Source of the DNA: BS750m-G69 sp964441235
GTDB taxonomy: Bacteria > Fidelibacterota > UBA2242
Reading direction: 5' to 3'
DNA length: 64,000 nt
Assembly (NCBI GenBank): GCA_964441235.1
Contig: CAYTUQ010000005.1
Span: 76,691 to 140,690, forward strand
Below, in pieces: positions 1 through 7,806 of the stretch; position 1 is the stretch's first letter, and every line of letters begins with the position of its first letter. Made by a program: the position numbers and the translations under genes. Below the pieces are notes generated by a model. It was not told the DNA's origin and did not search any database. It saw only the letters and a program-made list of their open reading frames with translations.

Positions 1-191
1 AGGAGCTCACTCCTAACTCAACTTCAAAGGAGTAATTCTTCTTTGCAGAAATCAGGTAATAAATAAACAATACATCTTTCACACTTACTTATATTTGCAT
101 AGAAATAATAAAAAGATTAAAATACAGGTAGTGTTAAGAGATAGCATGAATTTTAGAGATAATAAATTTTTATGAAGAAATCAGGTATTGT

Positions 192-1637
192 ATGAGAATA
201 CGTAATGTTCTTTCTATTTTAGGTTCTCTATACATTAGTCTGGGTGCTATGCTTATTGTACCTTTTATCATAAGTATAATTAATACAGATCAGACTTCAA
301 CATCTTTTTTAATAACTATTTTAATTTCTGTAGTTACAGGCATTTTACTTCAGATCAGGAAACCTGAAAAACTCATCATTGAGAAACGTGAATCTGTAGG
401 AATAATTGTTTTCGGTTGGATTACCGTTTCACTTATTGGAGCTTTGCCTTTTTATTTATCAGGATATTTCAACAGCTTTCTTGATGCCTTCTTTGAATCA
501 GTTTCCGGATTTACGACAACTGGAGCATCAATCCTCGAGGACATTGAAGCACTTCCTGTAAGTATTTTAGTGTGGCGTAGCCTGACGCACTGGATAGGTG
601 GAATGGGAATCATAATTCTGGCACTTGTAGTTTTACCCGTAATAAATGTCGGCAGTAGAAATCTTTACAATTTTGAATCCTCATCAATAGCCCAGGAACA
701 AATTACTCCGAAAATTAAGGATACAGCCCGATTATTATGGACAGTCTATTTACTTTTAACTGTCTCCCTGACTGTTCTTTTACTTTTGGGGGGCTTATCG
801 TTCTTCGATGCTTCACTTACCGCTATGGGTACAATTCCCACCGGTGGATTTTCCCCAAGAAATGCCAGTATAGCAGCTTATAATAGCCTATATGTTGAGA
901 TAATTGTTGCTATATTTATGATATTATCCGGGATAAATTTCTCTTTATATTTCATGCTATTTAGAAAGAAAAAAAATGTTGCCAAATTTTTTGAAGTGGT
1001 AAAATTTTATCTGATACTAATGGGTTGTGCAATCTTGATTGTTGTAATAAACCTGAGGTTATATACTTATAAGAGTTGGGGTGAAGCATTCAGATATGGA
1101 ATTTTTCAGGTAGTATCAATTAATACCACATCGGGATTTGTTACCGCCGATTATGAAAAGTGGCGACCATTCACTCAAATTGTGTTACTTATTCTTATGT
1201 TTATAGGAGCTTGTCCAGGCTCGACAACTGGTGCCATAAAAAATTCCCGAATCGTACTTCTTGCAAAAAGTATTTATAGAGAGCTTATCCAGCTTATTCA
1301 TCCAAGGGTTGTAACAACACTTCAATTAAATTCCAAAACCATTGATGAAAAAACTGTACGAAATGTTCTTGTGTTTATCAGCATGTATCTTTCTTTCTTC
1401 TTTATTGCGATACTATTAATGCTTTTTACAAACATTGATATTGAGACCTCAATATTTTCAGTTGCTACAACTCTCGGAGGAGTCGGACCTGGATTGGGTA
1501 TAACTGGTCCCATGGAAAGCTATGCATTACTACCAGCTTTTAATAAATCTATTCTAATTGCCTGCATGCTTTTTGGGAGACTGGAATTCTATTCCATATT
1601 CCTTATATTTGTCCCAAACTTCTGGCGTAAAGTATAA
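192..1637 (+). CDS. trkH: TrkH-family potassium uptake transporter, membrane subunit
   Basis: Polytopic inner-membrane protein of 481 residues, the usual length for TrkH/KtrB. The four pore-loop repeats of the family are visible in order: TTTGAS (about residue 108), GTIPTGGFS (about 215), NTTSGF (about 312) and TLGGVGPG (about 430), each with the Gly of the K+ selectivity filter. By family knowledge it takes up K+ (or Na+-coupled K+) with a cytosolic TrkA/KtrA partner. No trkA lies downstream, so it would have to be upstream of the window or elsewhere. ATG at 192 is the first start in the frame; no strong ribosome binding site precedes it. Confidence 0.93.
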   Translation: MRIRNVLSILGSLYISLGAMLIVPFIISIINTDQTSTSFLITILISVVTGILLQIRKPEKLIIEKRESVGIIVFGWITVSLIGALPFYLSGYFNSFLDAFFESVSGFTTTGASILEDIEALPVSILVWRSLTHWIGGMGIIILALVVLPVINVGSRNLYNFESSSIAQEQITPKIKDTARLLWTVYLLLTVSLTVLLLLGGLSFFDASLTAMGTIPTGGFSPRNASIAAYNSLYVEIIVAIFMILSGINFSLYFMLFRKKKNVAKFFEVVKFYLILMGCAILIVVINLRLYTYKSWGEAFRYGIFQVVSINTTSGFVTADYEKWRPFTQIVLLILMFIGACPGSTTGAIKNSRIVLLAKSIYRELIQLIHPRVVTTLQLNSKTIDEKTVRNVLVFISMYLSFFFIAILLMLFTNIDIETSIFSVATTLGGVGPGLGITGPMESYALLPAFNKSILIACMLFGRLEFYSIFLIFVPNFWRKV

Positions 1638-1825
1638 ATTACAAATAAGCACAAATTTATAATTAAAGTAAAATTTCAATATAACACAACACTATGTGCG
1701 TTTTCGCCTATTTAGTCCCTATAAACTGGATAATATATTTTATAAATTAAATGTAGTGATTCCACTGTAAAAATGAGGAAAAATAGTTGTGAGAACCGTT
1801 TACCCTGTTGAGAAAAACGGGTTTT

Positions 1826-3529
1826 TTATGCAAAAAGAGGAACAAAGTCGAATTTACCAACATCCACAAGACCTTTATCTGTTATCTTAAGTTCAGGAAT
1901 AACCGGTAAAGCTAAAAATGATAACGTCATGAAAGGATTCTCTAAGATACACCCTATTTTATGTGCTTCCAACTTTAACTCGTCGCAAATATCCCTTACC
2001 TCTTTTAAAGGTTTGTCACTCAATAGACCGGCAATTGGAAGGGGTAGAGAAGCAGTAACTTTCCCGTTTTTAACCACAACCTCTCCACCATCCATTTTTT
2101 TAATAGCATTTACCGCTTTAAGAATATCCGTATCATTCACTCCAACAATGATTATGTTATGAGAATCATGCGCAACAGTCGAAGCAATTGCACCCTCTTT
2201 TAGTCCTACTCCTTTAACAAACCCGATTCCAATGTTTCCTGTTGCTTTATGGCGTTCAATGACAACAATCTTTAATATATCCTCGTCTGGATTACTTACC
2301 AATTCGCCGTTTTCAATAGTCGCTTTATATACTTTCTTTTTTGTTATTATCTGATCGGACACTATCTCTATAACGTTTATCCTGTTTCCTTTTACATCAA
2401 CCTTCAAATCTCTTCCATTCACCGGTTTAATATTAACAGACTCAGGCAGTGATACCGTCTCATATTTTAGTTCTTTTATTAATTTACCATTCTCTGCAAC
2501 TAATTTGCCTGATTTATATACCTTCTTAATATCAAAATTATCAAAATCATCAAATACTATCATATCTGCAGAATATCCAGGAGCTATTGCACCAATATTT
2601 TTTATTCTAAAATGCAAAGCAGTATTTAATGAAGCCATTTGAATTGCAGTAATCGGATCCAATCCCAACTTTATTGCCTTTTTAACCATTGAGTTAATGT
2701 GCCCGTAATCCATTAAAAAGTCCAGATGTCTGTCATCAGTTACAAATCCACAAAACCTCGAATTCTGCTTATTAACAAGAGGTAACAGAGACTCCATATT
2801 CCTCGCAGCTGAGCCTTCTCTAATCATAACAAACATACCTTTACGCAATTTTTCTATTGCTTCATCCAACTTAGTGCTCTCATGGTCGGATTTTATGCCA
2901 GCTGTTATGTAGGCGGAAAGGTCTTTTCCTCTGACAAGTGGAGCATGCCCGTCAACTTGCTTTTCACCGGCGACTGCGATCTTTTTTAATACTTGCGGGT
3001 CTTGATTAATTACCCCGTGGAAATTCATCATCTCTCCAACTCCCAAAACTCGTGGGTGGTTTATCCATTTCTTCATATTTTCTGCTGTTATAGTAGCACC
3101 CGATGTTTCAAGATGCGTTGCGGGGACACAGGAAGGTATCATAAAAAAAACATCAAGGGGAAGATCCTCAGTACTATCTATCATGAATTGGAGACCTTCA
3201 AGTCCCATGATATTGACAATTTCGTGCGGATCGGCAACTACTGCTGTGGTGCCCATTGGCAAAACAGCGTGCATGAATTCAGCAGGAGAGAGCATTGAAC
3301 TTTCCATATGCACATGTCCATCAATAAGTCCAGGTGCCAGATAACTTCCGTGCAGGTCTTCAGTTTTTAAAGCATCATACTCTCCAAAACCGACAACTTT
3401 ACTTCCATGAATAGCAACACTTGTATCAACAACTTCACAGGAAAAAAGATTAACCAATTTTGCATTTTGTAGAAGAAGATCAATGGGAACCTCACCGTGT
3501 GACGCTTTTATAAAATCCTCTACAGACAT
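1826..3529 (-). CDS. ade: Adenine deaminase
   Basis: Amidohydrolase-superfamily enzyme of 567 residues that converts adenine to hypoxanthine and ammonia in purine salvage. The metal site motif GHVHMES follows the APGLIDGHVH stretch near residue 70. ADPHEIVN, GEMMNFHGV, DGHAP and the FVTDDRH motif follow, as in Bacillus-type Ade. The C-terminal domain typical of the family (HDSHNIIIVGVND) is complete. It stands alone between trkH and a toxin-antitoxin-like cluster. A purine nucleoside phosphorylase 9 kb away would act in the same salvage pathway. Confidence 0.95.
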   Translation of the reverse strand: MSVEDFIKASHGEVPIDLLLQNAKLVNLFSCEVVDTSVAIHGSKVVGFGEYDALKTEDLHGSYLAPGLIDGHVHMESSMLSPAEFMHAVLPMGTTAVVADPHEIVNIMGLEGLQFMIDSTEDLPLDVFFMIPSCVPATHLETSGATITAENMKKWINHPRVLGVGEMMNFHGVINQDPQVLKKIAVAGEKQVDGHAPLVRGKDLSAYITAGIKSDHESTKLDEAIEKLRKGMFVMIREGSAARNMESLLPLVNKQNSRFCGFVTDDRHLDFLMDYGHINSMVKKAIKLGLDPITAIQMASLNTALHFRIKNIGAIAPGYSADMIVFDDFDNFDIKKVYKSGKLVAENGKLIKELKYETVSLPESVNIKPVNGRDLKVDVKGNRINVIEIVSDQIITKKKVYKATIENGELVSNPDEDILKIVVIERHKATGNIGIGFVKGVGLKEGAIASTVAHDSHNIIIVGVNDTDILKAVNAIKKMDGGEVVVKNGKVTASLPLPIAGLLSDKPLKEVRDICDELKLEAHKIGCILENPFMTLSFLALPVIPELKITDKGLVDVGKFDFVPLFA

Positions 3530-3762
3530 TTAAGAATCTCTTTCCTTAAAACATTCGAATAAAAAATTTTAAATCCTGACAGTAAAAAATAACATACAGG
3601 TAAAAAAATATAACCTTTTATAATGGATATAAAATAATTGACCCTACTGCGTCACTTAGAGGTTTTCTATATAACATATTATATGGTTTTATTAATTTCA
3701 ATACAACATATAGGGCTAAATTATGCATGTTATGTTGTAGGGTTAAATAATTACTAACTGGA

Positions 3763-4161
3763 TTAACTGCAGTTGTTTGAAAGCAAGAGGGAAATATCTG
3801 AATTTCCCTGTTTTGTTGGATCTAAACTATTAATGAATTCAGCAAGAGTATCTACCTCGAACTCCAATTGATAGTATTTTAAACACCATACAAGCATTAA
3901 GAGCACCAGAGTTCTATTCTTACTATTGAAGGGTTCTCCATCAATAAGATAGTATACAAACCATCCTAATTGAGTATACAGGTCTTTTCTATTTGGCAAC
4001 CTCTCCGCAAGAAAGCATGTCAATGAACCACCACCAGGAAGAGCTACTACTGTTTTTAAAGCGTCTAAGTTCCTAACCCCTGGATCACCACCAAGCTTCT
4101 GTGTGATTAACCAATTAACATAACACAGGAGTTTTAGCTGTTTTTTCTGATCTTTAGTCAT
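3763..4161 (-). CDS. Doc/Fic-like protein with a degenerate catalytic motif
   Basis: 132-residue protein when started at the ATG at 4161, whose first codons overlap the stop of the preceding AbrB-type gene by 8 bases. GGDPGVRNLDAL and a following Pro match the N-terminal part of Doc (death-on-curing) toxins. YLIDGEPFNSKNRT sits where Doc has HPFxDGNKRT. The catalytic His is replaced by Glu, the Asp-Gly by Ser-Lys, and one basic residue is missing. I infer a Doc-fold protein that is inactive or has altered chemistry, paired with one or both upstream AbrB-type genes. The family assignment rests on these motifs only. Confidence 0.6.
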   Translation of the reverse strand: MTKDQKKQLKLLCYVNWLITQKLGGDPGVRNLDALKTVVALPGGGSLTCFLAERLPNRKDLYTQLGWFVYYLIDGEPFNSKNRTLVLLMLVWCLKYYQLEFEVDTLAEFINSLDPTKQGNSDISLLLSNNCS

Positions 4162-4396
4162 CAATGCCTCCCAGCACATCTATGTACTCATTCATTGTGT
4201 CTTCAATCTGTCTCAAATGGTCAGGGTTATAATCATCTGGAATACGGACTTTAATGGTTTTAAGAGTAACTTCTTTTCTTGGTTCATTAACGGTTAAATC
4301 AATCTCAGAGCCAAAGTCCCAGCTCATTGCGCGGGTAACTTCTCTTGGAAGAAGTACACCCCTGCTTGAACCCACCCGAATGATTTTTCTCTTCAT
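4154..4396 (-). CDS. AbrB/MazE-type antitoxin-like DNA-binding protein (second copy)
   Basis: 80 residues. The N-terminal swapped-hairpin AbrB domain is clear: KIIRVGSSRGVLLPREV, then WDFGSEIDLTV. It is a paralogue of the gene just upstream, which has the same MKRKI-RVG start and a WDFG-IDL strand. The C-terminal half is acidic and likely contacts the toxin. It is followed, with an 8-base ATGACTAA overlap, by the Doc-like gene, so the two are probably translationally coupled. By analogy with MazE/Phd it would autoregulate the operon. Confidence 0.8.
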   Translation of the reverse strand: MKRKIIRVGSSRGVLLPREVTRAMSWDFGSEIDLTVNEPRKEVTLKTIKVRIPDDYNPDHLRQIEDTMNEYIDVLGGIDD

Positions 4397-4417
4397 ATTT
4401 TACCTCAATAAATAATT

Positions 4418-4669
4418 TTAATCGTCATCTTCACTTTTTTCTATATTTGCAAGGACTTCTTTATATTCTCTACGGAACTGGTCGAAATATTCAAGATAAG
4501 TTTGTTTGTTTACTTCTTTCTTTCTGGGTTGTCGTAATATAACTTTTTCATCTTCTTCATCAAGAATCAAGTCTATCTTATCTCCGAAATCCCATTCCAT
4601 TTCTTTAATAACATCTTTAGGTAATAAAATACAAAGGCTTGCTCCAACTCTTACAATTTTCCTTTTCAT
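4418..4669 (-). CDS. AbrB/MazE-type antitoxin-like DNA-binding protein (first copy)
   Basis: 83 residues with an AbrB/SpoVT fold signature (KIVRVGASLCILLPKDV, then EWDFGDKIDLIL) and a charged C-terminal half (PRKKEVNKQTYLEYFDQF). It is the first gene of a three-gene minus-strand cluster that ends in the Doc-like protein. Two tandem AbrB-like genes with one toxin-like gene is unusual. One may be the cognate antitoxin and the other a duplicated regulator. Confidence 0.78.
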   Translation of the reverse strand: MKRKIVRVGASLCILLPKDVIKEMEWDFGDKIDLILDEEDEKVILRQPRKKEVNKQTYLEYFDQFRREYKEVLANIEKSEDDD

Positions 4670-4857
4670 CTGGTTGCCCCTTATAAGGTTAACAAATACA
4701 ACACAAAATAAAGTAAATAATTTTAAAAATCAAGTATTGCTTAAAATAAAGTCTACTTAAAAAAATAATAAGTATTACAATATACAAAAACAGTGCATAT
4801 AATCTTATGTTTTGAGTTCAGAATTTTATGGCCAATTTAAAAATTGTCATATTCACA

Positions 4858-6198
4858 TTACTTTTTTCCCCCTGAGTCATATCTTTTAGGCCATAATTTC
4901 CTCAATCTCTCTTTAATATGTGCTTCCCGACCCTGAGACGAAGGTTTATAGTACGCCCTGGGTTTTACACCCTTTGGGAAATAGTTTTCTTTTATAAAAT
5001 GTCCGGGATGATTGTGAGCATATTTATAATCTTTCCCATAATTGAGAGCTCGCATAAGACATGTAGGTGCATTTCTAAGATGAAGCGGAACATCAGGCAT
5101 TTCTCCATTCTTAATTTCCCTCTTAGCAGCAGATAATGCCAGATACGAAGCATTGCTTTTTGGAGCGGATGCTAAATATGTCGTAACTTGAGATAGAACA
5201 ATTGCTGCTTCAGGCATACCAATTGAATTAACAGCCTGAAAGGCTGAGTTAGCAAGTGTAAGTGCCGTGGGGTCTGCATTCCCGACGTCTTCACTGGCTA
5301 AGATAATCAAACGTCGAGCAATAAATAGTGGATCTTCTCCGCCTTCAAGCATGACTGTCAGCCAGTAGACAGCTGCATCGGGATCACTACCCCGTACGCT
5401 TTTAATAAAAGCTGAGATTACATCATAATGGTAGTCACCTTTTTTATCGTAAAGCAAATGACGCTGTTGGAGAGCTTCTTTGATTAGAGGCAGAGTAATA
5501 TGAAAAGACCTGTTTTTCTTTGGTGAAGATATCTGATATGATATTTCTATCGCATTAAGTAATTTGCGGGCATCGCCATTAACATTCTTTAAAAGGAACG
5601 ATCTGGCATTACTATCAATAACGGCAGAATATTTTTGCAGAATAACATCATCTTTTAGAGCACGATCTAAAATGATGTTCAGCTCTTTCTCGCTTAATGT
5701 GGAAAGTTTAAGAGTTTTACATCTTGAAAGAAGTGGCGATATCACTTCAAAGGAAGGATTCTCAGTTGTTGCTCCAATCAGTGTTAGAGAACCATCCTCG
5801 ACAGCATGAAGAAGAGCATCCTGCTGAGCCTTATTAAACCTGTGAATTTCATCTATGAAAAGTATTGTTGTAACTCCAGCATGACTGTTAATGCGTGATT
5901 GGTCAATTATTTTGCGCACCTCTCTAACACCTGACGAAACGGCACTAAGCTGGTAAAATTTTGCACTTATCTGTGTGGATATCAGTTTGGCGAGTGTTGT
6001 TTTCCCAGAGCCCGGCGGACCCCATAAAATCATTGAAAATATTTTCTTGTTTTCAAGTACTTTACGGAGGATTTTGCCCCTTCCTATAAGACTGTTCTGA
6101 CCGATAAAATCCTTAATTTTTGTTGGTCGCATTCGCTCAGCTAAAGGCGGAGGAAGAGTCTGCTTTTTTTGTTCTTTATTAAATAAATCCATAGTCAA
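4858..6198 (-). CDS. rarA: Replication-associated recombination protein A (AAA+ ATPase)
   Basis: 446 residues, normal for RarA/MgsA (WRNIP1 family). Walker A is GPPGSGKTT near residue 61, Walker B is LFIDEIHRF near 113, and sensor 1 is GATTENPSF followed by LLSRC. The C-terminal MgsA tetramerisation region (AVYWLTVMLEGGEDP, EDVGNADP, LHLRNAPT) is intact. By family knowledge it acts at stalled replication forks together with SSB and RecA. The product is cytosolic. It may be in one transcription unit with the Smr gene upstream, although a repeat-containing 150-base spacer separates them. Confidence 0.95.
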   Translation of the reverse strand: MTMDLFNKEQKKQTLPPPLAERMRPTKIKDFIGQNSLIGRGKILRKVLENKKIFSMILWGPPGSGKTTLAKLISTQISAKFYQLSAVSSGVREVRKIIDQSRINSHAGVTTILFIDEIHRFNKAQQDALLHAVEDGSLTLIGATTENPSFEVISPLLSRCKTLKLSTLSEKELNIILDRALKDDVILQKYSAVIDSNARSFLLKNVNGDARKLLNAIEISYQISSPKKNRSFHITLPLIKEALQQRHLLYDKKGDYHYDVISAFIKSVRGSDPDAAVYWLTVMLEGGEDPLFIARRLIILASEDVGNADPTALTLANSAFQAVNSIGMPEAAIVLSQVTTYLASAPKSNASYLALSAAKREIKNGEMPDVPLHLRNAPTCLMRALNYGKDYKYAHNHPGHFIKENYFPKGVKPRAYYKPSSQGREAHIKERLRKLWPKRYDSGGKK

Positions 6199-6227
6199 TT
6201 GTATTTCTCCAGGTTTTCTGGTTCCGT

Positions 6228-6340
6228 GGCTCCCCGCCTGCCTATCGGCAATAATGGCGGGCAGGTGCTACGGGACAGATTGAAGGTTGCAGAGTAGTCC
6301 GAAGGACTTCCTATGGAACAACCCTGCAACCAGATAAAGC
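6228..6340. repeat. Intergenic inverted-repeat / REP-like DNA
   Basis: The spacer between rarA and the Smr gene holds a CCGCCTGCCTATCGGCA / GGCGGGCAGG inverted arrangement and then a stretch with AGTCCGAAGGACTTCCTATGGAAC. The first resembles a hairpin at 40206-40231. The second shares its core with sequences near 20235, 21945 and 53715. No gene is seen here. Confidence 0.55.
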
Positions 6341-6354
6341 AGGTACTTGTAAAG

Positions 6355-6660
6355 TTAAGTAGCATCTATTTTTAAAGGTTTCAAAATTACAATAGTTGCA
6401 CCCCAGCCTCCTGCATTTCCTTCTGCTAATTTGAAAGAAGTAACTTCCGGCAAGCGACTAAGGACAGAATGAACTACCCTACGTAAGGTGCCCGTACCTT
6501 TACCATGAATAATACGAACTTCAATGATTCCTCTTTGCCTGCAAGCTGCTAAGTAATCAGGCACAAGTTTTTTGACTTCACGAGGCTGAAAAGTATGCAA
6601 ATCCAGTACTCCATTTATCGGCAATTCAATAGTTTCAGGTTCTTCTATTTGCCTTTTCAT
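6355..6660 (-). CDS. Small MutS-related (Smr) domain protein
   Basis: 101 residues, essentially a single Smr domain. LDLHTF near residue 20 matches the LDLHG/LDLH motif, and IIHGKGTGTLR near 52 matches the conserved HGKGTGxLR loop. The domain ends AEGNAGGWGATIVIL. By family knowledge, stand-alone Smr domains are endonucleases acting on DNA or RNA, the latter in ribosome rescue. It lacks the MutS2 ATPase part, which is normal for this class. Confidence 0.88.
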   Translation of the reverse strand: MKRQIEEPETIELPINGVLDLHTFQPREVKKLVPDYLAACRQRGIIEVRIIHGKGTGTLRRVVHSVLSRLPEVTSFKLAEGNAGGWGATIVILKPLKIDAT

Positions 6661-6699
6661 AGTTCTATTTCTTTAATATTAGAGTCCACTTAAAAAAGA

Positions 6700-6905
6700 T
6701 AATCTATTAGAAAAAGAAACCGTTTCCCGTGGGGATCTCTATGAGAGAAACGGTTGAAGAAGTAATATTGTTTAAGATTAGCCCCTGACTTTGCCATAGG
6801 CATCCCTCAACGGGAAAGTCGGGGGTTAATAATAAGTTACCAGTTATAATAACTGTTTCTCTCATCTCAAAGAGATCCCGTTGGGATAGAGATACCTTTG
6901 GCAAA
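6700..6905. repeat. Cluster of REP-like dispersed repeats
   Basis: This 200-base non-coding stretch contains GGGATCTCTATGAGAGAAAC, CATCCCTCAACGGGA and AGAGATCCCGTTGGGATAGAG. Several arms are mutually complementary (GAGAGAAACGGTT facing AACTGTTTCTCTC), so the whole could fold into a long imperfect hairpin. Related AGAGAYCYC...GGGA sequences lie near 22675, 23140 and 30610. The open frame over it (6707-6904) is not credible as a gene. Confidence 0.6.
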
Positions 6906-6973
6906 CAGTTTCTAAATTTTTGGTATTATGAAAAATACGATTCAAGTTTCAACCTTTCTTAAGCAAACTCATA

Positions 6974-7672
6974 TTATATTGAGAAAATTTTTACAAAGGC
7001 ATCCCTTGCTTCAGACACAAATTCCTTTACCAGTTTGCGGCTTTTTCGTCCATTTTTATCCTCTACTCCAGTGTGAGAATCTACTCCAGCAGGTCTGACT
7101 TCTTGAATCGCTTTTCTAACGTTATAAGGATTAAGACCTCCTGCAAGGGTTACAGGTAACGGCGATAGTTCAACAATTTTGCGGCTTATGCTCCAATCAT
7201 GTGTTTTACCGGTTGCTCCACAAGCTCCAGTTGCCAGATCGTAGGTATCAGTAATAAAGGCATCGATATATGGACTAAAATCATATACAATAGTTTTCAG
7301 CTCAGAAATATTATTATCACGGACAATGAGACTTTTTATTAAATGAAGGTCTGGAGCAATGGATTTTAGTTGAGATATATCGTTGACAGAAATTTCACCA
7401 TGAAGCTGAACTATAGACACATTAAGAAAATTACAAAGAGCAATAATTTCCTCCGGATTATTAAGATACGTAATCAAAACGCTCTTTATCGGCGGTTTCA
7501 TAGATTTAATAATTTCGGTAGCATCCGATTCCGAAAGATCTTCCTTATTTATATGAAGACGCAGTGGAAAACCGAGATAGTCAACTCCGCACTCAGCAAG
7601 CATCTGGGCTTCTTTCTTATCAGTTATACCCGCTATCTGTACTATATCCTTTAATATAAAATCTTCAGCCAC
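6974..7672 (-). CDS. TrpF-like (beta/alpha)8 protein lacking the catalytic Cys
   Basis: 232 residues with the overall pattern of phosphoribosylanthranilate isomerase: GVDYLGF near residue 30, VQLHGE near 92, DAFITDT near 138, LAGGLNPYNV near 175 and GVDSHTGVE near 197. The first-strand motif KxCGIT reads QIAGIT, so the catalytic base Cys is Ala. GFPLRLHINKEDLSE differs from classical TrpF and looks like a separate subfamily. No other trp gene is nearby. I infer a TrpF paralogue with another reaction. The GTG start at 7672 follows a GAGAG ribosome binding site. Confidence 0.75.
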   Translation of the reverse strand: MAEDFILKDIVQIAGITDKKEAQMLAECGVDYLGFPLRLHINKEDLSESDATEIIKSMKPPIKSVLITYLNNPEEIIALCNFLNVSIVQLHGEISVNDISQLKSIAPDLHLIKSLIVRDNNISELKTIVYDFSPYIDAFITDTYDLATGACGATGKTHDWSISRKIVELSPLPVTLAGGLNPYNVRKAIQEVRPAGVDSHTGVEDKNGRKSRKLVKEFVSEARDAFVKIFSI

Positions 7673-7705
7673 AGAGCTCTCTATTCTCTTTTAAATAAAT
7701 GTCTA

Positions 7706-7773
7706 TATACCTGTCAGGTTTAAAAAATACTTCTACTCCGGATATGATTATTTGAATAAACCTGACAGGTATA
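7706..7773. repeat. 17-bp perfect inverted repeat upstream of the TrpF-like gene
   Basis: TATACCTGTCAGGTTTA at 7706-7722 is matched by its exact reverse complement at 7757-7773, with a 34-base loop. Each arm also carries the near-palindrome ACCTGWCAGGT. It lies between the OPT transporter stop and the TrpF-like start. It may be a transcript-end hairpin or a REP-type element; there is no T-tract, so a simple terminator is not shown. Confidence 0.6.
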
Positions 7774-7806
7774 CTTCTAAACTAGATCACTTAATATTTC
7801 CTTTTT

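Noticed and set aside
6707..6904. 65-codon frame over 6707-6904
   Set aside because: It is made of REP-like repeats that can fold into a hairpin; no family resemblance.
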